Shown: piece by piece, positions 1-6,019 of the stretch | Numbering within the stretch: the stretch's first letter is position 1 | Layout: each line of letters begins with the position of its first letter | Source of the DNA: an uncultured Elusimicrobia bacterium | GTDB lineage: Bacteria; Elusimicrobiota; Elusimicrobia; Elusimicrobiales; Elusimicrobiaceae | Assembly (NCBI GenBank): GCA_947164805.1 | Contig: CAMUXX010000034.1 | Coordinates: 1 to 7,945 of the forward strand | Direction of reading: 5' to 3' | DNA length: 7,945 nucleotides | Translations under genes and position numbers: made by a program | Notes under the pieces: generated by a model | Databases searched by the model: none | What the model saw: the letters and a program-made list of their open reading frames with translations, nothing else | What the model was told of the DNA's origin: nothing

Positions 1-54
1 AACAACCAACAGTTCTATAAGTGTAAAACCTTTGGCAACACTTTTTATTTCCAT
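1..54 (-). CDS. Type IV pilin / pseudopilin-like prepilin, N-terminal 18 codons only
   Basis: The reading frame starts at ATG 54-52 and runs off the left edge. Its 18 residues are MEIKSVAKG followed by FTLIELLVV, the classical class III prepilin signal. There is a short basic leader, a Gly at the -1 cleavage position (residue 9), Phe at +1 and Glu at +5, then the start of the hydrophobic N-terminal helix. In this family the prepilin peptidase PilD cleaves after the Gly and N-methylates the Phe, and the helix packs into a pilus or a type II secretion/competence pseudopilus. The start is supported by an AGGAG ribosome binding site at 63-67, eight bases upstream, and by a strong promoter at 110-140. 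Whether it is a major pilin, minor pilin or pseudopilin cannot be told because the variable C-terminal part lies outside the window. Confidence 0.9.
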   Translation of the reverse strand, partial: MEIKSVAKGFTLIELLVV

Positions 55-101
55 TTTATTGTCTCCTAATTCGCTTTATATCATATTTTTTGACACAATA
101 T

Positions 102-162
102 ATGAAAACATTATAGAAAAAAAAAAAAAAACGAAGTCAAGAGGCATCGTCGTAAAATTAAA
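102..162 (-). repeat. Left copy of the 61/62-bp promoter-bearing inverted repeat
   Basis: This stretch is the reverse complement of 7884-7945, base for base, except that its homopolymer (117-131) has 15 A where the right copy has 16 T. The inner boundary is sharp: similarity stops at 162/163. The outer boundary cannot be judged because the right copy reaches the window edge. The repeat holds about 22 bp upstream of the -35 box, the whole promoter and the predicted transcription start. It is therefore a regulatory module rather than a coding duplication. Confidence 0.95.
110..140 (-). promoter_or_regulatory. Sigma70-type promoter with a T15 spacer, driving the prepilin gene
   Basis: On the minus strand the -35 box TTGACT is at 140-135 and the -10 box TATAAT at 115-110. 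They are separated by 19 bp made of TCG, fifteen T and C. The predicted start is near A103, giving a leader of about 50 nt before the prepilin ATG. Both hexamers are at or near consensus, but the spacer is longer than the optimal 17 bp, so strength should depend on T-tract length. Promoter-spacer homopolymers of variable length are a known phase-variation device in other bacteria; its use here is inference. Confidence 0.82.
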
Positions 163-220
163 TGTATATCAGTAACTTTTTTGGGGTTGTTAAATAAAAG
201 ATTACCTTTATTATTGCCGC

Positions 221-246
221 CCCCCGCGCACCTTGTTGCGCGGGGG
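221..246 (-). terminator. GC-rich hairpin downstream of the TldE-like gene, possible terminator
   Basis: A perfect 10-bp stem (221-230 with 237-246, CCCCCGCGCA) encloses a 6-nt loop. It stands out as the only strongly GC-rich stretch in an AT-rich intergenic region, about 40 bases after the stop of the leftward operon. There is no immediate U tract on either strand, so it is not a textbook intrinsic terminator. It could act as a 3'-end stabiliser or a terminator of a weaker type. The rest of 163-286 contains only a weak 5-bp AT-rich stem (262-266 with 276-280) and no gene. Confidence 0.5.
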
Positions 247-286
247 AAGATAATATAGAAAACAATTTTTTATTTATTGTAAACCT

Positions 287-1906
287 TTAAATTTTCGGTC
301 GCGTAACAAGCATTTTCGTTGCCGGAGCAGTTTGGCTCAGTGTCAGTTCGGCTTCACTTAAAATAACTGAAGGTGCAACATAGGAAATACCGTTGGCAAT
401 GTTGTATAAAGTTAAATCATCAGCGGCAAATTTAATATCGCGCAAAGTGCGTGTATTTAATTCCGGCCTTCTAAGTCCATAAACCGGGGTTTCTTCACCG
501 GTAGAGGAATTTATTTTTGTTACTAAAATATCATTTGTATCTGCTATTTTAGGTGTAGAAATTTTGTAACAGTATTCTAATCCTTCTGCTTTGCAATAGT
601 CCATAAATTTTTGTTTAAACTCTTCTATAGGTGTTGTTTCATGAGGAAAGAAAAATAAATTATGAACACTCGCTTTCGCATACAAATTATAACCCCAGTT
701 TGCGAAAGCATGGCCGTTGGTTTCTGTTTGCCCTTTGATTAAGGAACGCGTTTTGGGCAAGTCTTTTAAAATACCGTTTTTAACTAAATATAAAGTTTGT
801 GCCTTTGCGCCCTCATCATCGACTGTATATGCTCCCAGCATTTTTTTACCATTAAATTCTTGTTGGGTAGGATCATCAATGACATCAAAATTGACGGGTA
901 AAACTTTTAAATTTTCTTTTAAGGCAAATTCCCCTAAAGCATATTGAAATTTCCCGTTACCGGCATCAAAAATAATTTTGCGCGTATTATTAATGTTTTT
1001 TATGAAAGTATTTTCAAACATTTTTGCACTTGCTTCGCCTAAAAGCCAAACAGGGCCGATAAAAGCAGTTCCTTTTTTTGCTTCAGTAAATGTTGCGGTT
1101 TGTTTGGCAAAATTGCGGGCAATATCCTCTAGCGCATCAACGGAAGGAATATCTTTTAAAGAGGCATAAGTAAGGGTTTTAATATCATCAAATTCAAAAC
1201 CGTTTTTTGTTCTGCTTTTGGCGTAAAAACCTATTTGAATAATCAAATCTTGTTTTGTATATTTGGCGCCTTCATTTGAAAGGTAATAAGATATTTCCTC
1301 AATAATATCTACTTTGGTATTAAACTTTTCAAGTTCTTTTAAAGCACCGGTGGCGGATGTTTTTTGTGCAATTTCTTTTAAAGTTTCAACCGGAAAAATT
1401 GTTTTTTCATAAATTTTTACATCTTGTGTAACATTTGTGGGGGAAAAGTCATCAAAAACTTCTTCCTGTGCCTTTTTGTTTTTATAACCTTGTTTTCTTG
1501 CGTATATATCAAGGGCTTCTTTATAACTTTTATCGGCAGCAGCCCAAAGCCCTGCGCGTATACTGTCAGGTGATAAGCCACCATTTTGCAGCGCGCTTTG
1601 ATTATAGGTAACTGCCTCGAAAAAACTGCTATCCTCTTTGTTATTACCGACGCGTAGGGACACATCAGTAAAAATTTTCTTTATTTCATTTTGTTGTACA
1701 ATGCCGCCACGCGCTGCAATAATGGATAGTTGCGCGGCATCAGTTACTTTAAATGCGGCAAAATGTATTTTTGGTGCGGTTTTGGATAGCGTCATTGTGC
1801 GTTTCATTTCTTGATCCATTGCATTAAAGATGGCATCAGTTTTGGCCTCTTGTGCAAAAACGTTTGCAGCAAAAAATAAGCAGATAATAATTAAAAAGCG
1901 TTTCAT
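287..1906 (-). CDS. Exported TldD/PmbA-family protein without metal ligands, TldE/PmbA-like partner
   Basis: This 539-residue protein begins with a signal peptide: basic MKR, a hydrophobic core at residues 4-13 and a probable cleavage after VFA (residue 18). The remainder aligns by eye with its upstream neighbour. It shares the DDEG-A-Q segment followed by a NGILK stretch, and a C-terminal SYVAPSVILSEAEL segment matching the neighbour's VPVSAIAPSLLISELE. Where the neighbour has HEILGH, this protein reads ENTFIK (residues 298-303), so both His and the catalytic Glu are lost. The late Cys ligand segment is also missing. This resembles E. coli TldD/TldE, where TldE (PmbA) is the non-catalytic half of a heterodimeric protease. 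It follows the tldD-like gene after one base, with a GGAGG site (1916-1920) inside that gene's end, so the two are probably coupled. The symbol is left empty because TldE orthology, rather than a decayed TldD paralogue, is not certain. Confidence 0.82.
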   Translation of the reverse strand: MKRFLIIICLFFAANVFAQEAKTDAIFNAMDQEMKRTMTLSKTAPKIHFAAFKVTDAAQLSIIAARGGIVQQNEIKKIFTDVSLRVGNNKEDSSFFEAVTYNQSALQNGGLSPDSIRAGLWAAADKSYKEALDIYARKQGYKNKKAQEEVFDDFSPTNVTQDVKIYEKTIFPVETLKEIAQKTSATGALKELEKFNTKVDIIEEISYYLSNEGAKYTKQDLIIQIGFYAKSRTKNGFEFDDIKTLTYASLKDIPSVDALEDIARNFAKQTATFTEAKKGTAFIGPVWLLGEASAKMFENTFIKNINNTRKIIFDAGNGKFQYALGEFALKENLKVLPVNFDVIDDPTQQEFNGKKMLGAYTVDDEGAKAQTLYLVKNGILKDLPKTRSLIKGQTETNGHAFANWGYNLYAKASVHNLFFFPHETTPIEEFKQKFMDYCKAEGLEYCYKISTPKIADTNDILVTKINSSTGEETPVYGLRRPELNTRTLRDIKFAADDLTLYNIANGISYVAPSVILSEAELTLSQTAPATKMLVTRPKI

Positions 1907-1907
1907 T

Positions 1908-3647
1908 TTATTTTACCTCCTTTTTTGTTTTTGTTTCTATTTTTGTCTGTGCGCTTGGTGGTGGGAGTATCGGTAAATTTTCATAAGTTTTGTTTACTTT
2001 TTCCACTTCAAGTTCGCTGATTAATAAACTCGGTGCAATAGCTGAAACCGGTACCCAGCCTGATTCGGCCCCGCAAGTACCGTTAAATAAAGCATTATCA
2101 TCAGCGGCGGCAATAATTTTATTAAAACTTGTCAAAGGCGTGCCAACAATATCTGCCCCACGGATAAGTTCATTTGGTCTTTCATCAGGGAAAACTTTGT
2201 AAACAAGTAGCGGTTGCACTTTAAAACTTTGTGGGGAATAAGTATCGGTATTAGTAAAACCACCGGAAATATCGTCAATAATAAGCCCGTAAGGTTTATT
2301 TTGGCGTTTTATTTCCTCTTTAAGTTTCTGCACAAGTTCGGTATAAGGTATTTGGTTTTTTGCCTCAACAACGGTTACACCCATCCTAGATACAACTTTT
2401 CTGCCATAACTTTTGCGCCCATGACCGTTAGAATTTGGGAAATTTTTAATTGGTGAGCGCCCCATTAAAAACCCTTTTAAAACGCCGTTTTCAATCATCA
2501 TTGCTTTTTGGGCCGGAGTACCTTCATCGTCATATAAATAATGTCCGCGCAGCGGAATACCTTTAAAGTGTGTCATTGTAGGATCATCATAAACAGTGAT
2601 TATGGGGGCCACGATTTTTTCGCCTACTTTTTGTGTAAATGTTTGGCCGAAGTCATCATCTTTTTGCCTATGCCCTTCAACGCGATGCCCCAAAATTTCA
2701 TGGAAGAAAACACCTGCCGCCCTATTTTTTAAAATAACCGGGCCGTGGAAAGTATCGGCACTTGGCGCATTTTGAAGTTGTTTCAGTTCATCAATAGATT
2801 TTAAAATATCGTGTTTTATTTGCTCTTGTTTCGGTAAATCTTGCAAAGATATTCCGTCGTAAGAATTCGTACGGCTTAATTGCATGCCATCTTTATTCCT
2901 TGAATTTATTTGATAGTTAAGCCTTATTAAAACGCGCGGTTCTTTAATCTTTGTGCCTTCTGAGTTTACAAAATAATTTGTTTCCCTGACTAAAGAAAAA
3001 TCTACGCTTGAAGCATAAATAAAATCATAACCTTTCATTAAGGCAGATAAATTGGCAAGTTCATTTTTAATTTCCGGAACATTTATTTTTACTTCTGGCA
3101 TATCTGCGATATAATGTACCGGTTTTTTAGGTGCTTTGGAAAAATCTGCCGAGGTATCAATTCTTACAGCGGCGGTTTTTGTATTACTTAAAACTTTTAA
3201 ATATTGTTCTTGTGCGGCTTTTGCGGCGAGGTCGGTAGTAAGCCAAATTGAATTTTTGAGTGCGGACTCATTATCCAACGAAACTTTTATCAAAAAAGGG
3301 TTTTTGTTAGTGTTATTTGATAGACGGTCCATATCCATGAGTTTAATTTTACGTGTATTATCAAGTTCCCGCGAACCTACACGAACATCAATATCTAAAT
3401 AAGCCTCGTTTGTCTTTTTTTCATAATTCACATTACCGAGTGTCGCACCAAGATAAAAATTATCAATTTCCGTTATTTGGTAGGATAAAAAATATACTGG
3501 CGGTTTGGCTTTTTTGAGTTGTTTAAACTCGCGTTTAAGTTCTTGCTCCAGAGTATTTAAAACTTTGTCTTGTTGTATCGTTTGTTTTGCTTGCGCCGGC
3601 ATTAATAGCGCGCAAATTAAGAATAGGGGTAAGATGTATTTTTTCAT
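1908..3647 (-). CDS. tldD: Exported TldD-family zinc metalloprotease (peptidase U62)
   Basis: The 579-residue product carries a signal peptide: MKK, a hydrophobic stretch to about residue 16, then AQA before K21. The mature part has the TldD active-site helix HEILGH at residues 316-321 (HExxxH: two Zn-ligand His and the catalytic Glu), the conserved DDEG motif at 373-376, and a late Cys in GTCGAESGW (C525) in the position of the third Zn ligand of TldD. E. coli TldD, with TldE, degrades unfolded peptides such as CcdA and trims pro-microcin B17 in the cytoplasm. An N-terminal export signal suggests this one works in the periplasm or outside. The start is supported by AAGGAGA a few bases upstream and by the signal peptide beginning at that Met. 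It is first in a two-gene operon, divergent from dnaX. The last 20 or so residues are Lys/Thr-rich and probably disordered. Confidence 0.88.
   Translation of the reverse strand: MKKYILPLFLICALLMPAQAKQTIQQDKVLNTLEQELKREFKQLKKAKPPVYFLSYQITEIDNFYLGATLGNVNYEKKTNEAYLDIDVRVGSRELDNTRKIKLMDMDRLSNNTNKNPFLIKVSLDNESALKNSIWLTTDLAAKAAQEQYLKVLSNTKTAAVRIDTSADFSKAPKKPVHYIADMPEVKINVPEIKNELANLSALMKGYDFIYASSVDFSLVRETNYFVNSEGTKIKEPRVLIRLNYQINSRNKDGMQLSRTNSYDGISLQDLPKQEQIKHDILKSIDELKQLQNAPSADTFHGPVILKNRAAGVFFHEILGHRVEGHRQKDDDFGQTFTQKVGEKIVAPIITVYDDPTMTHFKGIPLRGHYLYDDEGTPAQKAMMIENGVLKGFLMGRSPIKNFPNSNGHGRKSYGRKVVSRMGVTVVEAKNQIPYTELVQKLKEEIKRQNKPYGLIIDDISGGFTNTDTYSPQSFKVQPLLVYKVFPDERPNELIRGADIVGTPLTSFNKIIAAADDNALFNGTCGAESGWVPVSAIAPSLLISELEVEKVNKTYENLPILPPPSAQTKIETKTKKEVK
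1916..1920 (-). promoter_or_regulatory. Ribosome binding site GGAGG of the TldE-like gene
   Basis: GGAGG lies nine bases before the ATG at 1906-1904, inside the last codons of the tldD-like gene. With a one-base intergenic gap it implies that terminating ribosomes can reinitiate, keeping the two subunits in balance. Confidence 0.75.
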
Positions 3648-3664
3648 AAAGTCTCCTTTACTTT

Positions 3665-3696
3665 ATTATAACTTTTTATAAGATATAATTTGCCAA
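3665..3696 (-). promoter_or_regulatory. Putative promoter of the tldD-like operon
   Basis: On the minus strand TTGGCA (3696-3691) and a perfect TATAAT (3670-3665) are separated by 20 bp. The -10 box is convincing and lies 17 bases before the start codon. The -35 assignment is weaker because of the long spacer. A start near 3658 would fall just before or within the AAAGGAG site, giving a very short leader, so another upstream box may be used instead. Confidence 0.45.
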
Positions 3697-3699
3697 ATT
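3687..3699. promoter_or_regulatory. 13-bp palindrome covering both divergent -35 boxes, possible operator
   Basis: AATTTG-C-CAAATT is a perfect palindrome around a central C. It contains the -35 box of the rightward promoter (TTGCCA) and, on the other strand, that of the leftward one (TTGGCA). A symmetric site here could bind a dimeric regulator of both operons. It may equally be a by-product of two back-to-back -35 hexamers. Confidence 0.35.
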
Positions 3700-3718
3700 G
3701 CGCTGAAATTTATATTAT
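3690..3718 (+). promoter_or_regulatory. Promoter of the dnaX-recR-comEC operon
   Basis: TTGCCA (3690-3695) and TATTAT (3713-3718) are separated by the optimal 17 bp and each matches the sigma70 consensus at five of six positions. The predicted start is near 3725, only about two bases before the dnaX ATG at 3727. No Shine-Dalgarno sequence is present between the -10 box and the ATG. The transcript is therefore predicted to be leaderless or nearly so. Confidence 0.6.
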
Positions 3719-3726
3719 GTATATAT

Positions 3727-5439
3727 ATGACCTACATCTCCCTAGCTAACAAATACCGCCCGCAAACATTCAAAGAAGTCGTCGGGCAAGAAAGCATTGA
3801 AACAACTTTAATGAACGCCGTAAAGAGTGGGCGCGTTGCACCTGCTTATTTGTTTTACGGTCCGCGCGGCTGCGGTAAAACTACAACAGCCCGCTTGCTT
3901 GCAAAAGCCTTAAACTGTCAACATGGTCCTACAGATGAACCATGCGGCGAATGCCCTCAATGTAGAGAAATTGCTGCTTCATCAGACCTAGATGTTTTGG
4001 AATTAGACGCCGCAAGCAATACACAAGTGGATAAAATTAGGGAAGTCATATTAGATACAGTCAGCCTTGCAGCAGGGCGCGACCGCTATAAAATTTTTAT
4101 TTTAGACGAAGTACACATGCTTTCAAAGTCCTCATTTAATGCTTTGCTTAAAACTTTGGAAGAACCCCCAAGCCATGTTGTCTTTATTTTGGCAACTACG
4201 GAATTTAATAAAGTGCCTTTAACAATAACTTCGCGCTGCCAAACTTTCCGTTTTAAACCTATTGAAGAAAAGGAAATTGTTACACATCTTTTGGACCTTG
4301 CCGGTGCGGAAAATTTTGAACTTACCGATGGTGCCGCCCAGCAAATTGCCAAAAATGCCGGCGGTGCCTTGCGTGATGCTTTGACTATTTTGGACAGGGC
4401 CTTATCCTTTTCCAATGGTCGTGTTGATGAAGAACTTATTGCCAAAATGCTTGGCCTTTTGCCGCGTGATGTTATCAAGGAAACCGCTTTCGCCTTAGTC
4501 CGCAAAGATGAAAAAAAATTACATGAAGTCTTTGAAATGGTAAAGCGCGAGGGTTTTGACGCACTTGCTTTACTAAAAGATTTAAAAACCGCTTTTGGTG
4601 AAATATTTTATTTTACACTCGGATCCGGCGCTGCCCCCTTTGACGGAGCGGAAGATATTATTAAAGAAACTTCCCCAAGTTTTATTGCCGGTTTAACCCG
4701 TAAACTTTCAAAACTTTATGATGAAGTCAAGTATTCCGATACTCCCGCTTTGGCAGCGGAAGTCGGTTTATTTACTTTGATGCAAGCCACGCTTGATATT
4801 GAAAATTTAATTTCCCGCCTTGAAGCGCTTGAAAAAGGTGAAACGAGCGAAATTACACCTTCCGCATCCGGCAATAATCAAACGGAAGAAAAGTTTGAAA
4901 CAAAATCGGCCGAAGAACCTAAACAAATTGAAGTAAAGCAAGAACCGGAAACACCGAAAGAAGAAACAGCAAAAGAGGATACAACTTTCAATCCGGTGAT
5001 AGCGTTACCTTTACTTAAAAATGCTTTGGCGGAAAATTCCCCGGCATTAGATGATGTTTTGCACAGTGCAAAAGTTAAATTCATAACGCCGGAACATTGG
5101 GTTTTTGAGGTTAAAGACTACTTTTCCAAAGATGCTTGTGAGCGCCGCAAAACAGATATTGAGGGCATTGCCTTAAAATTATTTAATCGCAAAATTAATT
5201 TTGAATTTAATGTAAGTGCTAAAGAGGCAACACCGCAAAAACCGAGATATGCCGAGGTTCTAACCCAAGCAAAAACGCCTGCGAAACATGAGGTAAAGGA
5301 AGAACTTATAAGCAGAGAAGAACCGTTCTCTATGCAAGACTTTTCACCGAAAACCGAAATTAAGGCTGGGGCAGTTACCCAAAATATTTTAAATTTATTT
5401 GATGGGCAAATCATAAGTACAAAAGATGAAAACGCTTGA
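3727..5439 (+). CDS. dnaX: DNA polymerase III subunit tau (clamp loader ATPase)
   Basis: The 570-residue protein is the clamp-loader motor that loads the beta clamp and couples polymerases at the replication fork. The N terminus (LANKYRPQTF, residues 6-15) is typical of DnaX and fixes the start. AAA+ features follow in order: Walker A GPRGCGKT at 45-52, a four-Cys zinc module at C64, C73, C76 and C79, Walker B ILDEVH at 125-130, the SRC motif with its arginine finger at 169-171, and sensor 2 GGALRD at 211-216. A collar domain follows to about residue 365. Next comes a Glu/Lys/Thr-rich linker to about 430, and then a short C-terminal domain ending in NILNLFDG, a tail also common in DnaX proteins. 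There is no Shine-Dalgarno site. It overlaps recR by 14 bases. ybaB, often found between dnaX and recR, is absent. An A8 run at codons 262-264 is a possible slippage site. Confidence 0.97.
   Translation: MTYISLANKYRPQTFKEVVGQESIETTLMNAVKSGRVAPAYLFYGPRGCGKTTTARLLAKALNCQHGPTDEPCGECPQCREIAASSDLDVLELDAASNTQVDKIREVILDTVSLAAGRDRYKIFILDEVHMLSKSSFNALLKTLEEPPSHVVFILATTEFNKVPLTITSRCQTFRFKPIEEKEIVTHLLDLAGAENFELTDGAAQQIAKNAGGALRDALTILDRALSFSNGRVDEELIAKMLGLLPRDVIKETAFALVRKDEKKLHEVFEMVKREGFDALALLKDLKTAFGEIFYFTLGSGAAPFDGAEDIIKETSPSFIAGLTRKLSKLYDEVKYSDTPALAAEVGLFTLMQATLDIENLISRLEALEKGETSEITPSASGNNQTEEKFETKSAEEPKQIEVKQEPETPKEETAKEDTTFNPVIALPLLKNALAENSPALDDVLHSAKVKFITPEHWVFEVKDYFSKDACERRKTDIEGIALKLFNRKINFEFNVSAKEATPQKPRYAEVLTQAKTPAKHEVKEELISREEPFSMQDFSPKTEIKAGAVTQNILNLFDGQIISTKDENA
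4511..4518 (+). other. A8 slippery run inside dnaX
   Basis: In frame the run reads GAA AAA AAA TTA, so it contains the A AAA AAA heptamer used for -1 frameshifting. Slippage to -1 meets TGA at 4524-4526 and would yield a 266-residue product. Loss of one A in the transcript leads to TAA at 4541-4543 and a product of 271 residues. Other bacteria make a short gamma form of DnaX by ribosomal or transcriptional slippage on A runs. Here the truncated form would keep the ATPase domains but lose nearly all of the collar needed for oligomerisation, so a functional role is doubtful. Confidence 0.3.
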
Positions 5440-6019
5440 GAATTTAAAAAATTGTTTCCGCAAACTGCAAGGTGTAGGTCCGCGCCAGGCGGAGCGTTTT
5501 ACTTTGCATTATTTACGTGCGCCGGAAGCTGAAGTTTCCGCCTTAATTGAGGCCCTAAAAGAAGCGCGCAAAAATGTTAGGTATTGTACAGAGTGTTTTA
5601 ATTATGCAGAGGATGATCTTTGCCAAATCTGTGCCGATAAAAGTCGGGATAAATCAATCTTATGTGTAGTGCAAGAGGCTAAAGATATTGAAGCACTTGA
5701 AAAAACAAAAGTTTTTAAAGGCGTTTATCATGTTTTGCATGGTGCAGTTTCCCCGCTTGAGGGCAAAAATATTGACAATTTAAAAGTGCGCGAACTTTTG
5801 GAGCGCGTGCAAAATTCCCCGATAGAAATTAAAGAAATTATTTTGGCCACTAATCCGGACAGTGAAGGGGAAATGACCGCCTTATATTTGGCTGATTTAT
5901 TGCGTGGCTTAGTCGGTAAAATATCTCGCCTTGGTTACGGTGTTCCGCTTGGTGCGCAACTTGATTATATTGATGAAATGACTTTAACCCACTCTCTCAA
6001 AGGGCGGACAAATTTATAA
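5426..6019 (+). CDS. recR: Recombination mediator protein RecR
   Basis: The 197-residue protein has the usual RecR length and order of parts. A helix-hairpin-helix with LQGVGPRQAERF is at 14-25, and a C4 zinc finger at C54, C57, C66 and C69. A Toprim domain runs from about 77, with the conserved Glu in VVQEAKD (E84) and ATNPDSEGE at 141-149. The C-terminal segment RLGYGVPLGAQLDYIDEMTL is characteristic of RecR. RecR acts with RecO and RecF to load RecA on SSB-coated single strands in gap repair and, in many naturally competent bacteria, supports integration of incoming DNA. The ATG lies 14 bases inside the end of dnaX and has no clear Shine-Dalgarno site, which suggests coupling to dnaX translation. 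Its stop overlaps the comEC start (TAATG). Confidence 0.97.
   Translation: MKTLENLKNCFRKLQGVGPRQAERFTLHYLRAPEAEVSALIEALKEARKNVRYCTECFNYAEDDLCQICADKSRDKSILCVVQEAKDIEALEKTKVFKGVYHVLHGAVSPLEGKNIDNLKVRELLERVQNSPIEIKEIILATNPDSEGEMTALYLADLLRGLVGKISRLGYGVPLGAQLDYIDEMTLTHSLKGRTNL

Noticed and set aside
102..162. DNA uptake signal sequence linked to ComEC
   Set aside because: Only two copies are visible and they coincide with promoter architecture. Uptake signals are short and occur in very many copies, so a genome-wide count would be needed before this could be entertained.
221..246. CRISPR repeat or riboswitch
   Set aside because: It is a single hairpin with no spaced copies, and it follows rather than precedes a gene, so neither explanation fits.
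1417..1665. 82-codon open frame overlapping the TldE-like gene on the same strand
   Set aside because: It is in another frame of a well-supported gene, without its own initiation signals or recognisable product. There is no sign that it represents a frameshifted piece, since the main frame is uninterrupted.
2214..2456. Short plus-strand open frames opposite the tldD-like gene, this one and those at 1990-2202, 2541-2732 and 3136-3402
   Set aside because: They are all antisense to conserved TldD sequence, with no promoters or ribosome binding sites that I can see.
4086..4505. 139-codon open frame antisense to dnaX
   Set aside because: It lies wholly opposite the conserved AAA+ region of dnaX, has no ribosome binding site or recognisable domain, and is low in family-like features. 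It is a shadow of the dnaX codon pattern.
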